A stretch of 64,000 nt of DNA from DASXMT01 sp963755985. Its GTDB lineage: Bacteria > Actinomycetota > Acidimicrobiia > Acidimicrobiales > RAAP-2. The translations under genes were made by a program, and so were the position numbers. A model generated the notes under the pieces. That model was not told where the DNA came from and ran no database searches. It saw only the letters and a program-made list of their open reading frames with translations. Of the stretch, positions 34,595 through 43,087 are shown one piece after another (position 1 is the stretch's first letter; each line of letters starts with the position of its first letter). The stretch covers positions 1,116,001 through 1,180,000 of the forward strand of contig CAVWLO010000002.1 in assembly GCA_963755985.1 (NCBI GenBank). Reading direction: 5' to 3'.

Positions 34595-34610
34595 CCTAGC
34601 ACTTACTATG
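34595..34610. promoter_or_regulatory. CATAG-N6-CTATG-type operator (site e)
   Basis: CCTAGCACTTACTATG keeps TAG-N6-CTA and the full right arm CTATG. Its spacer (cactta) resembles that of site d (tgctta). It lies 40-55 bases before the CaiB/BaiF start at 34555. Confidence 0.55.
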
Positions 34611-34699
34611 GCTCGTCCGACCAAGCCGGAGGGCGATCGGCCCCGACGGTGACGCCCGGTTCAGCGCACACCAGAGAAGGACCGGGCCTGCCCACGGGG

Positions 34700-35512
34700 T
34701 CAGCTGAAGTCGGACCCACCATCGACGTTGACGTCGGCGCCGGTCATGTAGGTGTTCACCCGTGATCCCAAAAATGCGATGACCGGACCGATCTCGGCAG
34801 GGTCCCCGGCTCGATCGAGGTAGGCCGGATGACCGAAGTCCTCTCGGATGACGCGCATGGCGTCGGTCAGGCTCTCGGTGTCAACACCGCGCTCAGGCGG
34901 CAGGGCCCGCAGGTACCCCTTCATGCCCTCCGAAAGGAACGAGCCCGGCGACACCGCGTTGACCAGGATGTTCTCGGAAGCCAGCGACTGGGCCAGGTTC
35001 TTGGTCAGGCTGGTCAGTGCCGCCTTGGCCGCCGTGTAGGCGATGAGCTCCGGGCTCTGGCGCTTGGTCGAGTGGGCCGACACGTTGACGATGCGGCCGA
35101 ACGCCCCCTGGCGGAGTAGGGGCAGGGCACAGCGGACACAGCGCACCGCGCCCAGGGCCCCGATGTCGAAGGTCGCCTTCCACTCGTCGTCGTCGATGTC
35201 GTCGAAGGAGCCGACGCCCACCTCGACCGGGCCGGCTGCGTTGACCAGAACCTCCAGGCCCGTCCACCGCGAGCGGAGCACCTCGAAGGCGCCGGCTAGC
35301 TCTGCACCATCGGTGATGTCGGCGACCAGGCCGATGGCCTCGGGGCTGCCGAGGTCGAGGAGGACGGCCAGTGTCTCCTCCACAGCCGCCGGACTGCGGG
35401 CCAGCACGGCGACCCGCGCCTGCTCGCCGGCGAAGGCCTCGGCTGCGGCTCGGCCCATGCCCCGAGTCCCGCCTGTGATCAGTACTCGAGCATGGTCCAG
35501 ACCCAGGTCCAT
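34700..35512 (-). CDS. Short-chain dehydrogenase/reductase
   Basis: This classical SDR of 270 residues starts MDLGLDHARVLITGGTRGMG. The nucleotide motif TGGTRGMG, the LVNAAG motif, the catalytic Ser (VNVSAHS) and YTAAK (Tyr/Lys) are all present. C-terminal GADVNVDGGSDFS is the usual end. The open frame continues upstream, but only antisense to the P450 gene. It diverges from the P450 with 93 bases between start codons, so the two may share control. It would oxidise a hydroxyl or reduce a ketone with NAD(P). Confidence 0.92.
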   Translation of the reverse strand: MDLGLDHARVLITGGTRGMGRAAAEAFAGEQARVAVLARSPAAVEETLAVLLDLGSPEAIGLVADITDGAELAGAFEVLRSRWTGLEVLVNAAGPVEVGVGSFDDIDDDEWKATFDIGALGAVRCVRCALPLLRQGAFGRIVNVSAHSTKRQSPELIAYTAAKAALTSLTKNLAQSLASENILVNAVSPGSFLSEGMKGYLRALPPERGVDTESLTDAMRVIREDFGHPAYLDRAGDPAEIGPVIAFLGSRVNTYMTGADVNVDGGSDFS

Positions 35513-35605
35513 TGGGGAACAGTATCCAAATCGGCGCGGCACATTGCCGAGGCGCATTGCTAGCCTGTCCCGCGTGTGGCCTATCCGGTGAAAGGGGGGT
35601 CCGTC

Positions 35606-36859
35606 GTGTCCGAGCCATTGAACACCCCGTCGGTCAAGCCGTCCTACGGCGGCCAACCGCCGGGCGGCCAGTTGTACTGGGACCCCTTCGATCCGTCGCT
35701 GCGCGTCGACCCCTACCCTTTGTGGACGCGGCTCCACGACGAAGCACCGCTCTATTACAACGAGCGCTTCGACTTCTACGCGCTCAGTCGGTACGCCGAC
35801 GTCGAGGCTGCCCACCTCGACCCCCGGACCTTCAGCTCGGCCCACGGCACCACCCTCGAGATGTTGATGCCGGATCCCTATCCCAGCGGCCAGATCATCT
35901 TCATGGACCCGCCCGAGCACACCCGCCTGCGCACGCTCGTATCGAGAGCGTTCACCCCGAGGCGCATGGCCGTGATGGAGGACCAGATACGGGCTACGGC
36001 TGCGGGGCTCTTGGACCGCCAGGCTGGGCAGGCCTCGTTCGATTACGTGGCCGAGTTCGGAGCCATCCTGCCGCCCACCGTGATCTCCACGCTCCTCGGG
36101 GTGCCGGCTGAACGGCAGGAGGAGATGCGCAAGGCGATCGACGCCATCTTCCATATCGAAGAAGGAGTGGGCATGACCAACCAGGTGTCGGCCGACGCAC
36201 TCCGACACGTGACCGAGTACCTGCACGAGCTGATCATGGAGCGGCGATCGCACCACCAGGACGACCTGCTGGGCGCCCTGGCCGAGGCGGAGATCACCGA
36301 GGACGACGGAACGGTGCGCCACCTCGAACCCCAGGAGGCGGCCGAATTCGGCCTGGTTCTGTTCGTGGCCGGTACCGAGACGGTGGCCCGGCTGATCGGA
36401 TGGGCCGCTTCGGTCTTGGCCGCCCATCCCGACCAGCGAGCTGAACTACAGGCAGACCGGTCGTTGATCCCGGCCGCCATCGAGGAGCTCTTACGCTACG
36501 AGGCCCCCTCTCCGGTGCAGGCCCGTTGGGTCACGTCCGAGGTCGAGCTCCATGGCCAGATGATCGTGCCCAATTCGAAAATGGTCCTGCTCACCGGGTC
36601 CGCTGGACGAGACGAACGAACGTACGACCATCCAGATCATTTCGACATACATCGCAGGATCGATCACCACGTGTCCTTCGGCTACGGCATTCACTTCTGT
36701 CTGGGCGCGGCCCTGGCCCGCTCCGAGGGCCGGATTGCCATCGAGGAAACGCTCGACCGGTGGCCGACATGGGACATCGACACGGACCGGGCTCGTCTAC
36801 TCCACACCAGTACGGTACGTGGGTTCGAGAACCTCCCGATCGTCATCCCCGCCACGTAG
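35606..36859 (+). CDS. Cytochrome P450
   Basis: This is a 417-residue soluble P450. The I-helix oxygen motif is LVLFVAGTETVARLIGW (AGTET), the K-helix ExxR is EELLRYEAP, and the heme loop is FGYGIHFCLGAALARSEGRI with the ligand Cys. GTG of VSEPLNTPSV is preferred as start because AAAGGGGGG precedes it; an earlier GTG at 35576 is possible. It would hydroxylate a pathway substrate with electrons from ferredoxin. No ferredoxin gene is seen in the window. It precedes an amidohydrolase by 32 bases, so they are probably co-transcribed. Confidence 0.93.
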   Translation: MSEPLNTPSVKPSYGGQPPGGQLYWDPFDPSLRVDPYPLWTRLHDEAPLYYNERFDFYALSRYADVEAAHLDPRTFSSAHGTTLEMLMPDPYPSGQIIFMDPPEHTRLRTLVSRAFTPRRMAVMEDQIRATAAGLLDRQAGQASFDYVAEFGAILPPTVISTLLGVPAERQEEMRKAIDAIFHIEEGVGMTNQVSADALRHVTEYLHELIMERRSHHQDDLLGALAEAEITEDDGTVRHLEPQEAAEFGLVLFVAGTETVARLIGWAASVLAAHPDQRAELQADRSLIPAAIEELLRYEAPSPVQARWVTSEVELHGQMIVPNSKMVLLTGSAGRDERTYDHPDHFDIHRRIDHHVSFGYGIHFCLGAALARSEGRIAIEETLDRWPTWDIDTDRARLLHTSTVRGFENLPIVIPAT

Positions 36860-36891
36860 CCGGATTCCCCCCGATAGAAAGGACATCCCCG

Positions 36892-38172
36892 ATGGACGCA
36901 GCCGACATGATCCTGGTCAGCGTGGACGACCATCTGGTCGAGCCGCCCGACGTGTTTGCCAACCACCTCCCAGCATCCTTCAAGAGCCGGGCACCCAAGG
37001 TGGTCACGACCGAGGACGGTTCGGACGTCTGGACGTTCAACGGCTCCACCATCCCCAACATCGGGCTCAATGCGGTGGCCGGGCGCCCGAAGGAGGAGTA
37101 CGGCATCGAGCCCACCGCCTTCGACGAGATGCGGCCCGGGTGCTACGACGTCCACGAACGGATCAAGGACATGAACGCGGGGGGCGTGCTCGGCTCGATG
37201 TGCTTCCCGTCGTTCCCTGGATTCAGTGCCCGACTGTTCGCCGGCGCCGAGGACAAGGAATTGGCTGCCGCGGTGGTCCGTGCCTACAACGACTGGCACG
37301 TTGACGAGTGGTGTGGGGCCTACCCGGGTCGGTTCATCCCCATGGCCGTACCGATGCTCTGGGATCCTCAGCTCTGTGCTGACGAAGTTCGCCGACTGGC
37401 CAAGAAGGGCGTCCATTCGCTGACCTTCACCGAGAACCCGGCCACGCTCGGCTACCCCAGCTTCCACGATGAGTCGTGGGACCCGCTGTGGACCGCCGTG
37501 TGCGACGAAGGCGTGGTGCTCTCCATCCACCTGGGATCGTCCGGTCAGCTCACCGTGACCGCCCCGGATGCTCCGCTCGACGTGATGATCACCCTCCAAC
37601 CGATGAACATCTGCCAGGCCGCGGCCGACCTCTTGTGGTCGCGGGTCATCAAGAACTTCCCATCGATCCGGATTGCCCTGTCCGAGGGTGGGACGGGATG
37701 GATCCCTTATTTTCTCGACCGTCTCGATCGCACCTACGAGATGCACCATCTCTGGACCGGGCAGGACTTTGGCCGATCCTTGCCCAGCGAGGTGTTTCGA
37801 CAGCACTTCCTCACCTGCTTCATCTCCGACCCGGTGGGCATCCAGCTCCGAGAGTCCATCGGCCTGGACAACATTGCCTGGGAATGCGACTACCCGCACT
37901 CGGACTCGTCATGGCCGCTGGCCCCAGAGGAGCTGGCCCGGGCGACAGCCGACGTGGGGGACTCCGACCTCGACAAGATCACGTACCAGAACGCCTGCCG
38001 GTGGTTCTCCTTCGACCCCTTCGCCCAACGGACCAAGGAGCGTTCGACAGTGGCCGCCCTCCGAGCCGAGGCGGTCGGGCACTCGGTCGCAGTGCGCTCG
38101 TTCGACAAGGGCCGCCTGGAGGGCAAGGCACCCATGTCATTGGGGGAGCTGGCCGAACAGGCAACGGCCTGA
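36892..38172 (+). CDS. Amidohydrolase_2 family metal-dependent hydrolase
   Basis: This 426-residue protein starts MDAADMILVSVDDHLVEPPD with AAAGGA upstream. It is paralogous to the protein at 6240-7526: both have IGLNAVAGRPKEEYG-type and EMRPGCYDVHERIKDM segments and end with a FDPFAQRTKER-type tail. Metal-site regions are SVDDHLVEP, VVLSIHLGSSGQLTVTAPDA and NIAWECDYPHSDSSWPLAPE. It belongs to a different subgroup from the CATAG-controlled amidohydrolases. It follows the P450, suggesting action on an oxidised ring or side chain. Confidence 0.88.
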   Translation: MDAADMILVSVDDHLVEPPDVFANHLPASFKSRAPKVVTTEDGSDVWTFNGSTIPNIGLNAVAGRPKEEYGIEPTAFDEMRPGCYDVHERIKDMNAGGVLGSMCFPSFPGFSARLFAGAEDKELAAAVVRAYNDWHVDEWCGAYPGRFIPMAVPMLWDPQLCADEVRRLAKKGVHSLTFTENPATLGYPSFHDESWDPLWTAVCDEGVVLSIHLGSSGQLTVTAPDAPLDVMITLQPMNICQAAADLLWSRVIKNFPSIRIALSEGGTGWIPYFLDRLDRTYEMHHLWTGQDFGRSLPSEVFRQHFLTCFISDPVGIQLRESIGLDNIAWECDYPHSDSSWPLAPEELARATADVGDSDLDKITYQNACRWFSFDPFAQRTKERSTVAALRAEAVGHSVAVRSFDKGRLEGKAPMSLGELAEQATA

Positions 38173-38177
38173 GCGGT

Positions 38178-39278
38178 TCAGGGCTCGAAGAGGCCTTCGA
38201 ACTCCAGGGCCCCTTCGCGTACCCGTCCGTACAGCAACCAGTCGCCGCGGAACATGCCGTGCTCGTAGGGCGCGCAGGCGATGTGAGTGCGCGGGCCGCC
38301 GGTGGTGCTCGACATGAAGCGGATTCTCTCCAGCCCCTGCTTCAGGCCGGTGCCGGTGAGGGTCGGCGCCCGGAACAGCCCCTCGGCCAGCACCCGGGCC
38401 GTGTCGTAGGCCAGGACCGGGATGGCGTTGGGCCACAGCGGCGGGCTCTCGTCATAGCGGGCGACAAACCGGTCGTGGAATCCTCCGACCCGCGGGTTGC
38501 TCGGGTCGAACTGATCGATGCCCACCCAGCCCTCGAACTTCTCGAAGCCCATCAGGTAGAACATGAATGCCGTGCTCATGATGCGGGGTGGGTCCCAGGC
38601 GAGCTCGTCGAGGGCCTGGCGCAACAACCCCTGCAGGGCCAGCATGCCGTAGCCCATGTAGCACAGCGCGTCGGGTCCCGACTGCCGGAGGTTGTCGAGG
38701 TTGTCGGCCAGACGGGCAGGGTGTTGGCTCACCGTCTCCAGGGCCACGATGCTCAACCCGTGTCGACGGCACTCCTGACGGAAGAACCGGAAGTACTCGT
38801 CCCCGTTGGGTGAGATCTCGCTCAGGACGGCGATCCGTTTGTACCCCTTGCGGGCGAGCCACGATGCACACAGCGCGGCGTCGGCTCCGCAGTCGCCGTT
38901 CCCGAGCCGGAAGCAGTACTCGCCGCCGAGCTGCTCGGTGCCGGCCCAGCTGATGAGCGGGACCTGTAGCTCGTTGGCCAGCGGAGCGACGACCATGGCG
39001 TTGTCTGAGCTGTAGGCACCGGCGACGCCGATGCACCCCTGGTCGACGAGGTACCTGAACCCATCCATGGCATTGCGGGCCGAACCGGTGGGTAGCCCTC
39101 GTTCGGCATGGATGACGAACTCGACCGGTCGGTCGAGATATCCCCCTTCGATGGCCTCGTCGAACGCCATCCGGTGGATCTTGTCGTAGCCGCCACCGGG
39201 TCCGTCGAGGGCGGAGCCGAGCCAGCCGATCTTGATTGGTTCCGCGTCTCGGGTCCATTCGTTCCTGGGGGTGTCCAT
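38178..39278 (-). CDS. Liv-type substrate-binding protein without signal peptide
   Basis: This 366-residue protein has the two-lobed periplasmic-binding fold (peripla_BP_6): IKIGWLGSALDGPGGGYDKI, GCIGVAGAYSSDNAMVVAPL, GYKRIAVLSEISPNGDEYFR. The start at MDTPRNEWTRDAEPIKIG is followed directly by the first beta strand; there is no hydrophobic leader or lipobox. It should therefore stay in the cytoplasm, perhaps as an acyl or small-molecule sensor, unless the true start lies upstream. Its 3' end is 5 bases from that of the convergent amidohydrolase. No permease or ATPase lies beside it. Confidence 0.8.
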   Translation of the reverse strand: MDTPRNEWTRDAEPIKIGWLGSALDGPGGGYDKIHRMAFDEAIEGGYLDRPVEFVIHAERGLPTGSARNAMDGFRYLVDQGCIGVAGAYSSDNAMVVAPLANELQVPLISWAGTEQLGGEYCFRLGNGDCGADAALCASWLARKGYKRIAVLSEISPNGDEYFRFFRQECRRHGLSIVALETVSQHPARLADNLDNLRQSGPDALCYMGYGMLALQGLLRQALDELAWDPPRIMSTAFMFYLMGFEKFEGWVGIDQFDPSNPRVGGFHDRFVARYDESPPLWPNAIPVLAYDTARVLAEGLFRAPTLTGTGLKQGLERIRFMSSTTGGPRTHIACAPYEHGMFRGDWLLYGRVREGALEFEGLFEP

Positions 39279-39441
39279 GGTGGAACTCCTTGTGAGTGAC
39301 GATGTAGCAGGGTCGGGGGACCGCATCGAGGGTCGTGACGCCGGGACGGGTCGGGCCCATGGTAGCGACGAGGGCCCTGTCTCCTGCGGCCGTCCCCGGT
39401 CCTCTTCTACCATGAGGGCACCAGAGCGACCGGGGAGGGCC

Positions 39442-41100
39442 ATGATCGTCGAGCTGCCAGAATCGTGGGACGAGGTCGTCGACGTCGTCGTGGTCGGGTC
39501 GGGCGGTGCGGCCTTGACCGCGGCGACCTTGGCCGCCGACGGCGGCGCCCGGACGATCGTGGTCGAGAAGTCCGACATGATCGGGGGGACGACGGCCGTC
39601 TCGGGCGGGGTGCTGTGGATTCCCCAGAACGCCCACATGGCCGAGGGCGGCCTGGAGGACAGCCGGGAGGAGGCCCTGGCCTACGTTCGCCACCTGGCCA
39701 TGGGGGTGGAGCCCGATCCCGCCCTCCTCGAGGTCTTCGTGGACAGCGCACCGGTGGCCCTCGAGTACCTGGAGACGAACACGCCGGTGACCATGGCGTC
39801 GCTCTCCGTGTTTCCGGACTACTACTTCCCCTACGACGTGCCGGGCAAGAAGCCCGGCGGCCGGTCGGTCGAGCCCGTCCCCTACGCCTTCGGCGCCGAG
39901 CTGCCCGACTGGCGTGACCGCCTGGTGTCCCGCGGCACGCTCATGTCGCTGGGCTCCTACACCACCTTGGCCGAAGACCTGTTCGGGGCCAAGGATCCCG
40001 ACTTCGACGTTGAGCTGGCCCGGCGGGAAGCCGAGGACGTACGACCGAAGGGTGCGGCGCTCATCGGCATGCTGTGGAAGGGGCTCCTGGCTCGCGACGT
40101 CGGCATCCGGCTGTCCACGCCGGCACGGGAGCTGATTTCCTCCGACGGCGCCATCGTAGGGGTGCGGGCCGAGCACGAGGGCCGCGACGTGTTCCTGGGG
40201 GCCCGGAAGGGAGTGGTGCTGGCCTGCGGCGGGTTCGAGTGGAACCGGGACATGGTCCGAGACCTCATCGGGTACGACGTGCAACCGCTCTCGCCCCCCA
40301 ACAACGTCGGGGACGGACTGGTCATGGCCACCGAGGCCGGCGCCGCAGTGGCCAACTTGAACTCGTACTGGGGGACGCCGGCCATGTTCGACCCGGCCAT
40401 CGTCGACCATGGCGAGCCCGTCCCCCAGTTCGAGGGGGGCCGGGGCATGCCCGGCTCGATCGTCGTCAACGGGCACGGCCACCGCTTCGCCAACGAGGCG
40501 GTCCCCTACAACGACTTCCCCAAGGCATTCGGCACCTTCGACGCATCGAAGGCCGAGTTCCCCAACCGGGCGCCGGGATGGATGATCTTCGACCACGAGG
40601 CCAAAGAGACCACCCAGATCCTGTCCATCACCCCGGGCCAGCCCGTACCCGAGTGGGTGGTGCGGGCCGACACCATCGCCGAGCTGGCCGGCCGGATCGG
40701 GGTCGACCCGGGAACCCTCGACGCCACCGTGTCCCGCTACAACGCCCATGCCGAACAGGGCATCGACCCGGACTTCGGCCGGCACCGATTCGGCTTGATG
40801 GGCGTACCACCATTGCGGCCCCTCGGCGCTGCCCCCTACTACGCGTTGGCCCTCTACCCGGGCACCCTCGGCACGAACGGCGGCCCGAGGGTGACGGCCG
40901 ACAGCCAGGTCCTGGCGCGGACGGGCTCGCCCATCCCGGGGCTCTACGCGGCGGGCAACACGGCGGCCAACGTCTTCGGCTGGGCCTATCCGTCGGGAGG
41001 GGCCACCATCGCCCACGGCGTCACCTTCGGGTACCTCGCTGGTCGCCACGTCGCCGAGCAGGCCGTGAATCCGGCCTTCACCCCTGCCGCGGCCCGATGA
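39442..41100 (+). CDS. FAD-binding oxidoreductase, 3-ketosteroid dehydrogenase/fumarate reductase-like
   Basis: This flavoprotein of 552 residues starts MIVELPESWDEVVDVVVVGS with GGGGAGGG upstream. The GxGxxG FAD motif is VVVVGSGGAALTAATLAADG, then EKSDMIGGTTAVSGGVLWIP. The C-terminal GNTAANVFGWAYPSGGATIA matches the KstD active-site region, including its Tyr and a modified GxGATIG. It would insert a C=C bond next to a ketone or reduce one. Steroid is the best-known substrate but is not shown here. It overlaps the patatin gene by four bases. Confidence 0.87.
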   Translation: MIVELPESWDEVVDVVVVGSGGAALTAATLAADGGARTIVVEKSDMIGGTTAVSGGVLWIPQNAHMAEGGLEDSREEALAYVRHLAMGVEPDPALLEVFVDSAPVALEYLETNTPVTMASLSVFPDYYFPYDVPGKKPGGRSVEPVPYAFGAELPDWRDRLVSRGTLMSLGSYTTLAEDLFGAKDPDFDVELARREAEDVRPKGAALIGMLWKGLLARDVGIRLSTPARELISSDGAIVGVRAEHEGRDVFLGARKGVVLACGGFEWNRDMVRDLIGYDVQPLSPPNNVGDGLVMATEAGAAVANLNSYWGTPAMFDPAIVDHGEPVPQFEGGRGMPGSIVVNGHGHRFANEAVPYNDFPKAFGTFDASKAEFPNRAPGWMIFDHEAKETTQILSITPGQPVPEWVVRADTIAELAGRIGVDPGTLDATVSRYNAHAEQGIDPDFGRHRFGLMGVPPLRPLGAAPYYALALYPGTLGTNGGPRVTADSQVLARTGSPIPGLYAAGNTAANVFGWAYPSGGATIAHGVTFGYLAGRHVAEQAVNPAFTPAAAR

Positions 41101-41939
41101 GCACCCGCGCATTGGTCCTCGGCGGTGGCGGCGTGGCCGGCATCGCCTGGGAAACGGGGGTGCTGACCGGCCTGGCCGACAGCGGCGTCGACGTCACCGG
41201 GGCCGATCTGGTCGTCGGCACGTCCGCCGGATCGACAGTGGCTGCCCAGGTCACCGGCGACCAGTCGCTCGAGGACCTCTTCGCTCGCCAGGTGGACCCG
41301 GACCGAAGTCCGGTCGAGCTGGCTGCGCCTTCGGGCCTGGCCGATCTGGAGCAATTCTTTGCCGAGGCGGTGGCCGCCACCTCGAGCGCCGTCGAGCTCC
41401 GGGTGGCGGTGGGGGCCATGGCCCTCGAGACGGACACCGTTCCCGAGGAGGTGAGGTTGCAGATCATCGCCGGTCGGCTGCCTCGCCACAGGTGGCCCGA
41501 CCGGCCCGTTCGCATCGTGGCCGTCGACGCCCTCACCGGCGACGAGCGGATCTTCGACGAGGGCGGCACTGTTCCACTGGTCAACGCCGTCGCAGCCAGC
41601 TGCGCGGTCCCCGGCGTCTGGCCGCCGGTCACCATCGATGGACGCCGGTACATCGACGGCGGCTTCCGCTCGGTCCTCAACGCCGACCTGGCCGAGGGGT
41701 TCGATGCGGTGCTCATCCTCGCTCCCATTGACGAGCTGTTGCCGGTAAGCCCCAACGTCTCGGCCGGTATGGAGAGGCTCAGTGCCGGGTCCCGGGTCCA
41801 CTTCATCCGAGCAGACGAGGCCGCGGTCGCCGCCTTCGGGCCCGACCTCCTCGACCCGGCGGTCCGCGGGCCGGCCGCCCGGGCCGGGCGCGACCAGGGA
41901 CGGGCGGTGGCCGGTTCCGTGCACGCGCTCTGGGGGTAG
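41097..41939 (+). CDS. Patatin-like phospholipase
   Basis: This protein of 280 residues starts MSTRALVLGGGGVAGIAWET. LGGGGVAGIAW is the oxyanion GGGxxG motif, LVVGTSAGSTVAA holds the GxSxG nucleophile Ser, and YIDGGFRSVLNADLA supplies the catalytic Asp of the DGG/DGA motif. The Ser-Asp dyad is complete. ATGA overlap with the KstD-like gene indicates coupling. No signal peptide is seen. It may release fatty acyl chains from lipid or act on an ester intermediate; the link with the flavoprotein is the only functional clue. Confidence 0.9.
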   Translation: MSTRALVLGGGGVAGIAWETGVLTGLADSGVDVTGADLVVGTSAGSTVAAQVTGDQSLEDLFARQVDPDRSPVELAAPSGLADLEQFFAEAVAATSSAVELRVAVGAMALETDTVPEEVRLQIIAGRLPRHRWPDRPVRIVAVDALTGDERIFDEGGTVPLVNAVAASCAVPGVWPPVTIDGRRYIDGGFRSVLNADLAEGFDAVLILAPIDELLPVSPNVSAGMERLSAGSRVHFIRADEAAVAAFGPDLLDPAVRGPAARAGRDQGRAVAGSVHALWG

Positions 41940-41967
41940 CCGCCCCGACCAGAGGATCCCGCCGTGG

Positions 41968-43044
41968 TCAGTCGGCGACGTCCGAGATGGCCAGCACGGT
42001 GCGGGCGACGGTGCTCGTGGCCATGTCGTCGAAGGCGCGCCCGATGTCCTCGATCGGGTACACGTTGGTGACCATCTCGTCCAGCTTCATCAGCCCCGCC
42101 CGGTAGAGCTTGAGGTAGGTGGGGACGTCGTGATGGGGCTGGGCCGAGCCGTAGCGACATCCCATGACGTTCTTGTCCAGCCACAGGTCACGGGACAGGA
42201 ACGAGACCTCGGCATCCATCGGAGTGGTCCCGACCAGGACGCAGCTCCCTCCGCCGGCCAGGGACTCGATGGCCACCCGGCTCAGGTCGGAGCGTCCGAC
42301 GCACTCGAACGAGGAATCCACTCCGTCCGGGCAGATCTGGCTGATGGCCTCCCCGCTGTCCTTGCCGTCCATCCCGAGGAAGTGGGTGGCCCCGAACTGT
42401 CGGGCCATGGACTCCTTGCCCGGGTTCACGTCGACCGCGACGATGGTGGTGGCGCCGGCGATCCGACTTCCCTGGATGGCGTTGAGCCCGATGCCGCCGA
42501 CGCCGAGAACCAGGGCGCTCGAGCCCCGTTCGACCTTGGCCCGGTTCAGGGCGGCACCGGCGCCGGTCAGGACGGCACAACCGAGCAGCGAGGCCACCCG
42601 CACGGGCACGTCGTCGTCGATGCGGACGGCCTGGTTCTCGTGCACGACGGTGCGCTCGCTGAACACGCCGGCCTGGGCGAACGTGTACGCCGGTGCTCCC
42701 CGGTAGGTGAAGGGCTGGCTGAGGCCGCCGAGCGACGAACGGCAGTGGGTCGGCCGCCCACGATCGCACTGGTCGCAGGCCCCGCAGTAGCTGAGGGTAT
42801 GCAGCACCACGTGGTCGCCCACGGCCACCTTGGTCACCGCCGAGCCGACCGCCTCCACCACCCCTGCCCCCTCGTGCCCGAGGACGACGGGAGTGGGGTA
42901 GGCGATCGTACCGTTCACCACGCTGTAGTCGCTGTGGCATACCCCGGCATAGGCGATGTGCACCTCCACTTCGCTCGGCTCGGGTCGACGGACCTCCAGC
43001 TCCTCGGTGACGTCGATGGACCCGTTCCAGACGATGCCCTTCAT
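41968..43044 (-). CDS. Zinc-dependent alcohol dehydrogenase
   Basis: This 358-residue medium-chain dehydrogenase starts MKGIVWNGSIDVTEELEVRR after AAGGAG. GVCHSDYSVVNG gives the first catalytic zinc ligand and VLGHEGAGVVEAVG the second. HTLSYCGACDQCDRGRPTHC holds the four structural-zinc cysteines. VLGVGGIGLNAIQGSRIAGA is the NAD site. It fits class III/NDMA-type aldehyde or alcohol dehydrogenases. It lies 43 bases after the luciferase-like gene and probably shares its transcript. Confidence 0.92.
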   Translation of the reverse strand: MKGIVWNGSIDVTEELEVRRPEPSEVEVHIAYAGVCHSDYSVVNGTIAYPTPVVLGHEGAGVVEAVGSAVTKVAVGDHVVLHTLSYCGACDQCDRGRPTHCRSSLGGLSQPFTYRGAPAYTFAQAGVFSERTVVHENQAVRIDDDVPVRVASLLGCAVLTGAGAALNRAKVERGSSALVLGVGGIGLNAIQGSRIAGATTIVAVDVNPGKESMARQFGATHFLGMDGKDSGEAISQICPDGVDSSFECVGRSDLSRVAIESLAGGGSCVLVGTTPMDAEVSFLSRDLWLDKNVMGCRYGSAQPHHDVPTYLKLYRAGLMKLDEMVTNVYPIEDIGRAFDDMATSTVARTVLAISDVAD

Positions 43045-43087
43045 GACTCGCTCCTTGCCATCGGTGCTGACGCCGTCTCGGGCCCGC

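Noticed and set aside
35513..36427. Upstream extension of the SDR frame, antisense to the P450
   Set aside because: The P450 has all family motifs on the plus strand. The antisense extension has none and is a high-GC shadow.
38452..41112. Very long minus-strand open frame antisense to the KstD-like gene
   Set aside because: The plus-strand FAD protein has clear motifs. The antisense product is Gly/Arg/His-rich with no fold signature.
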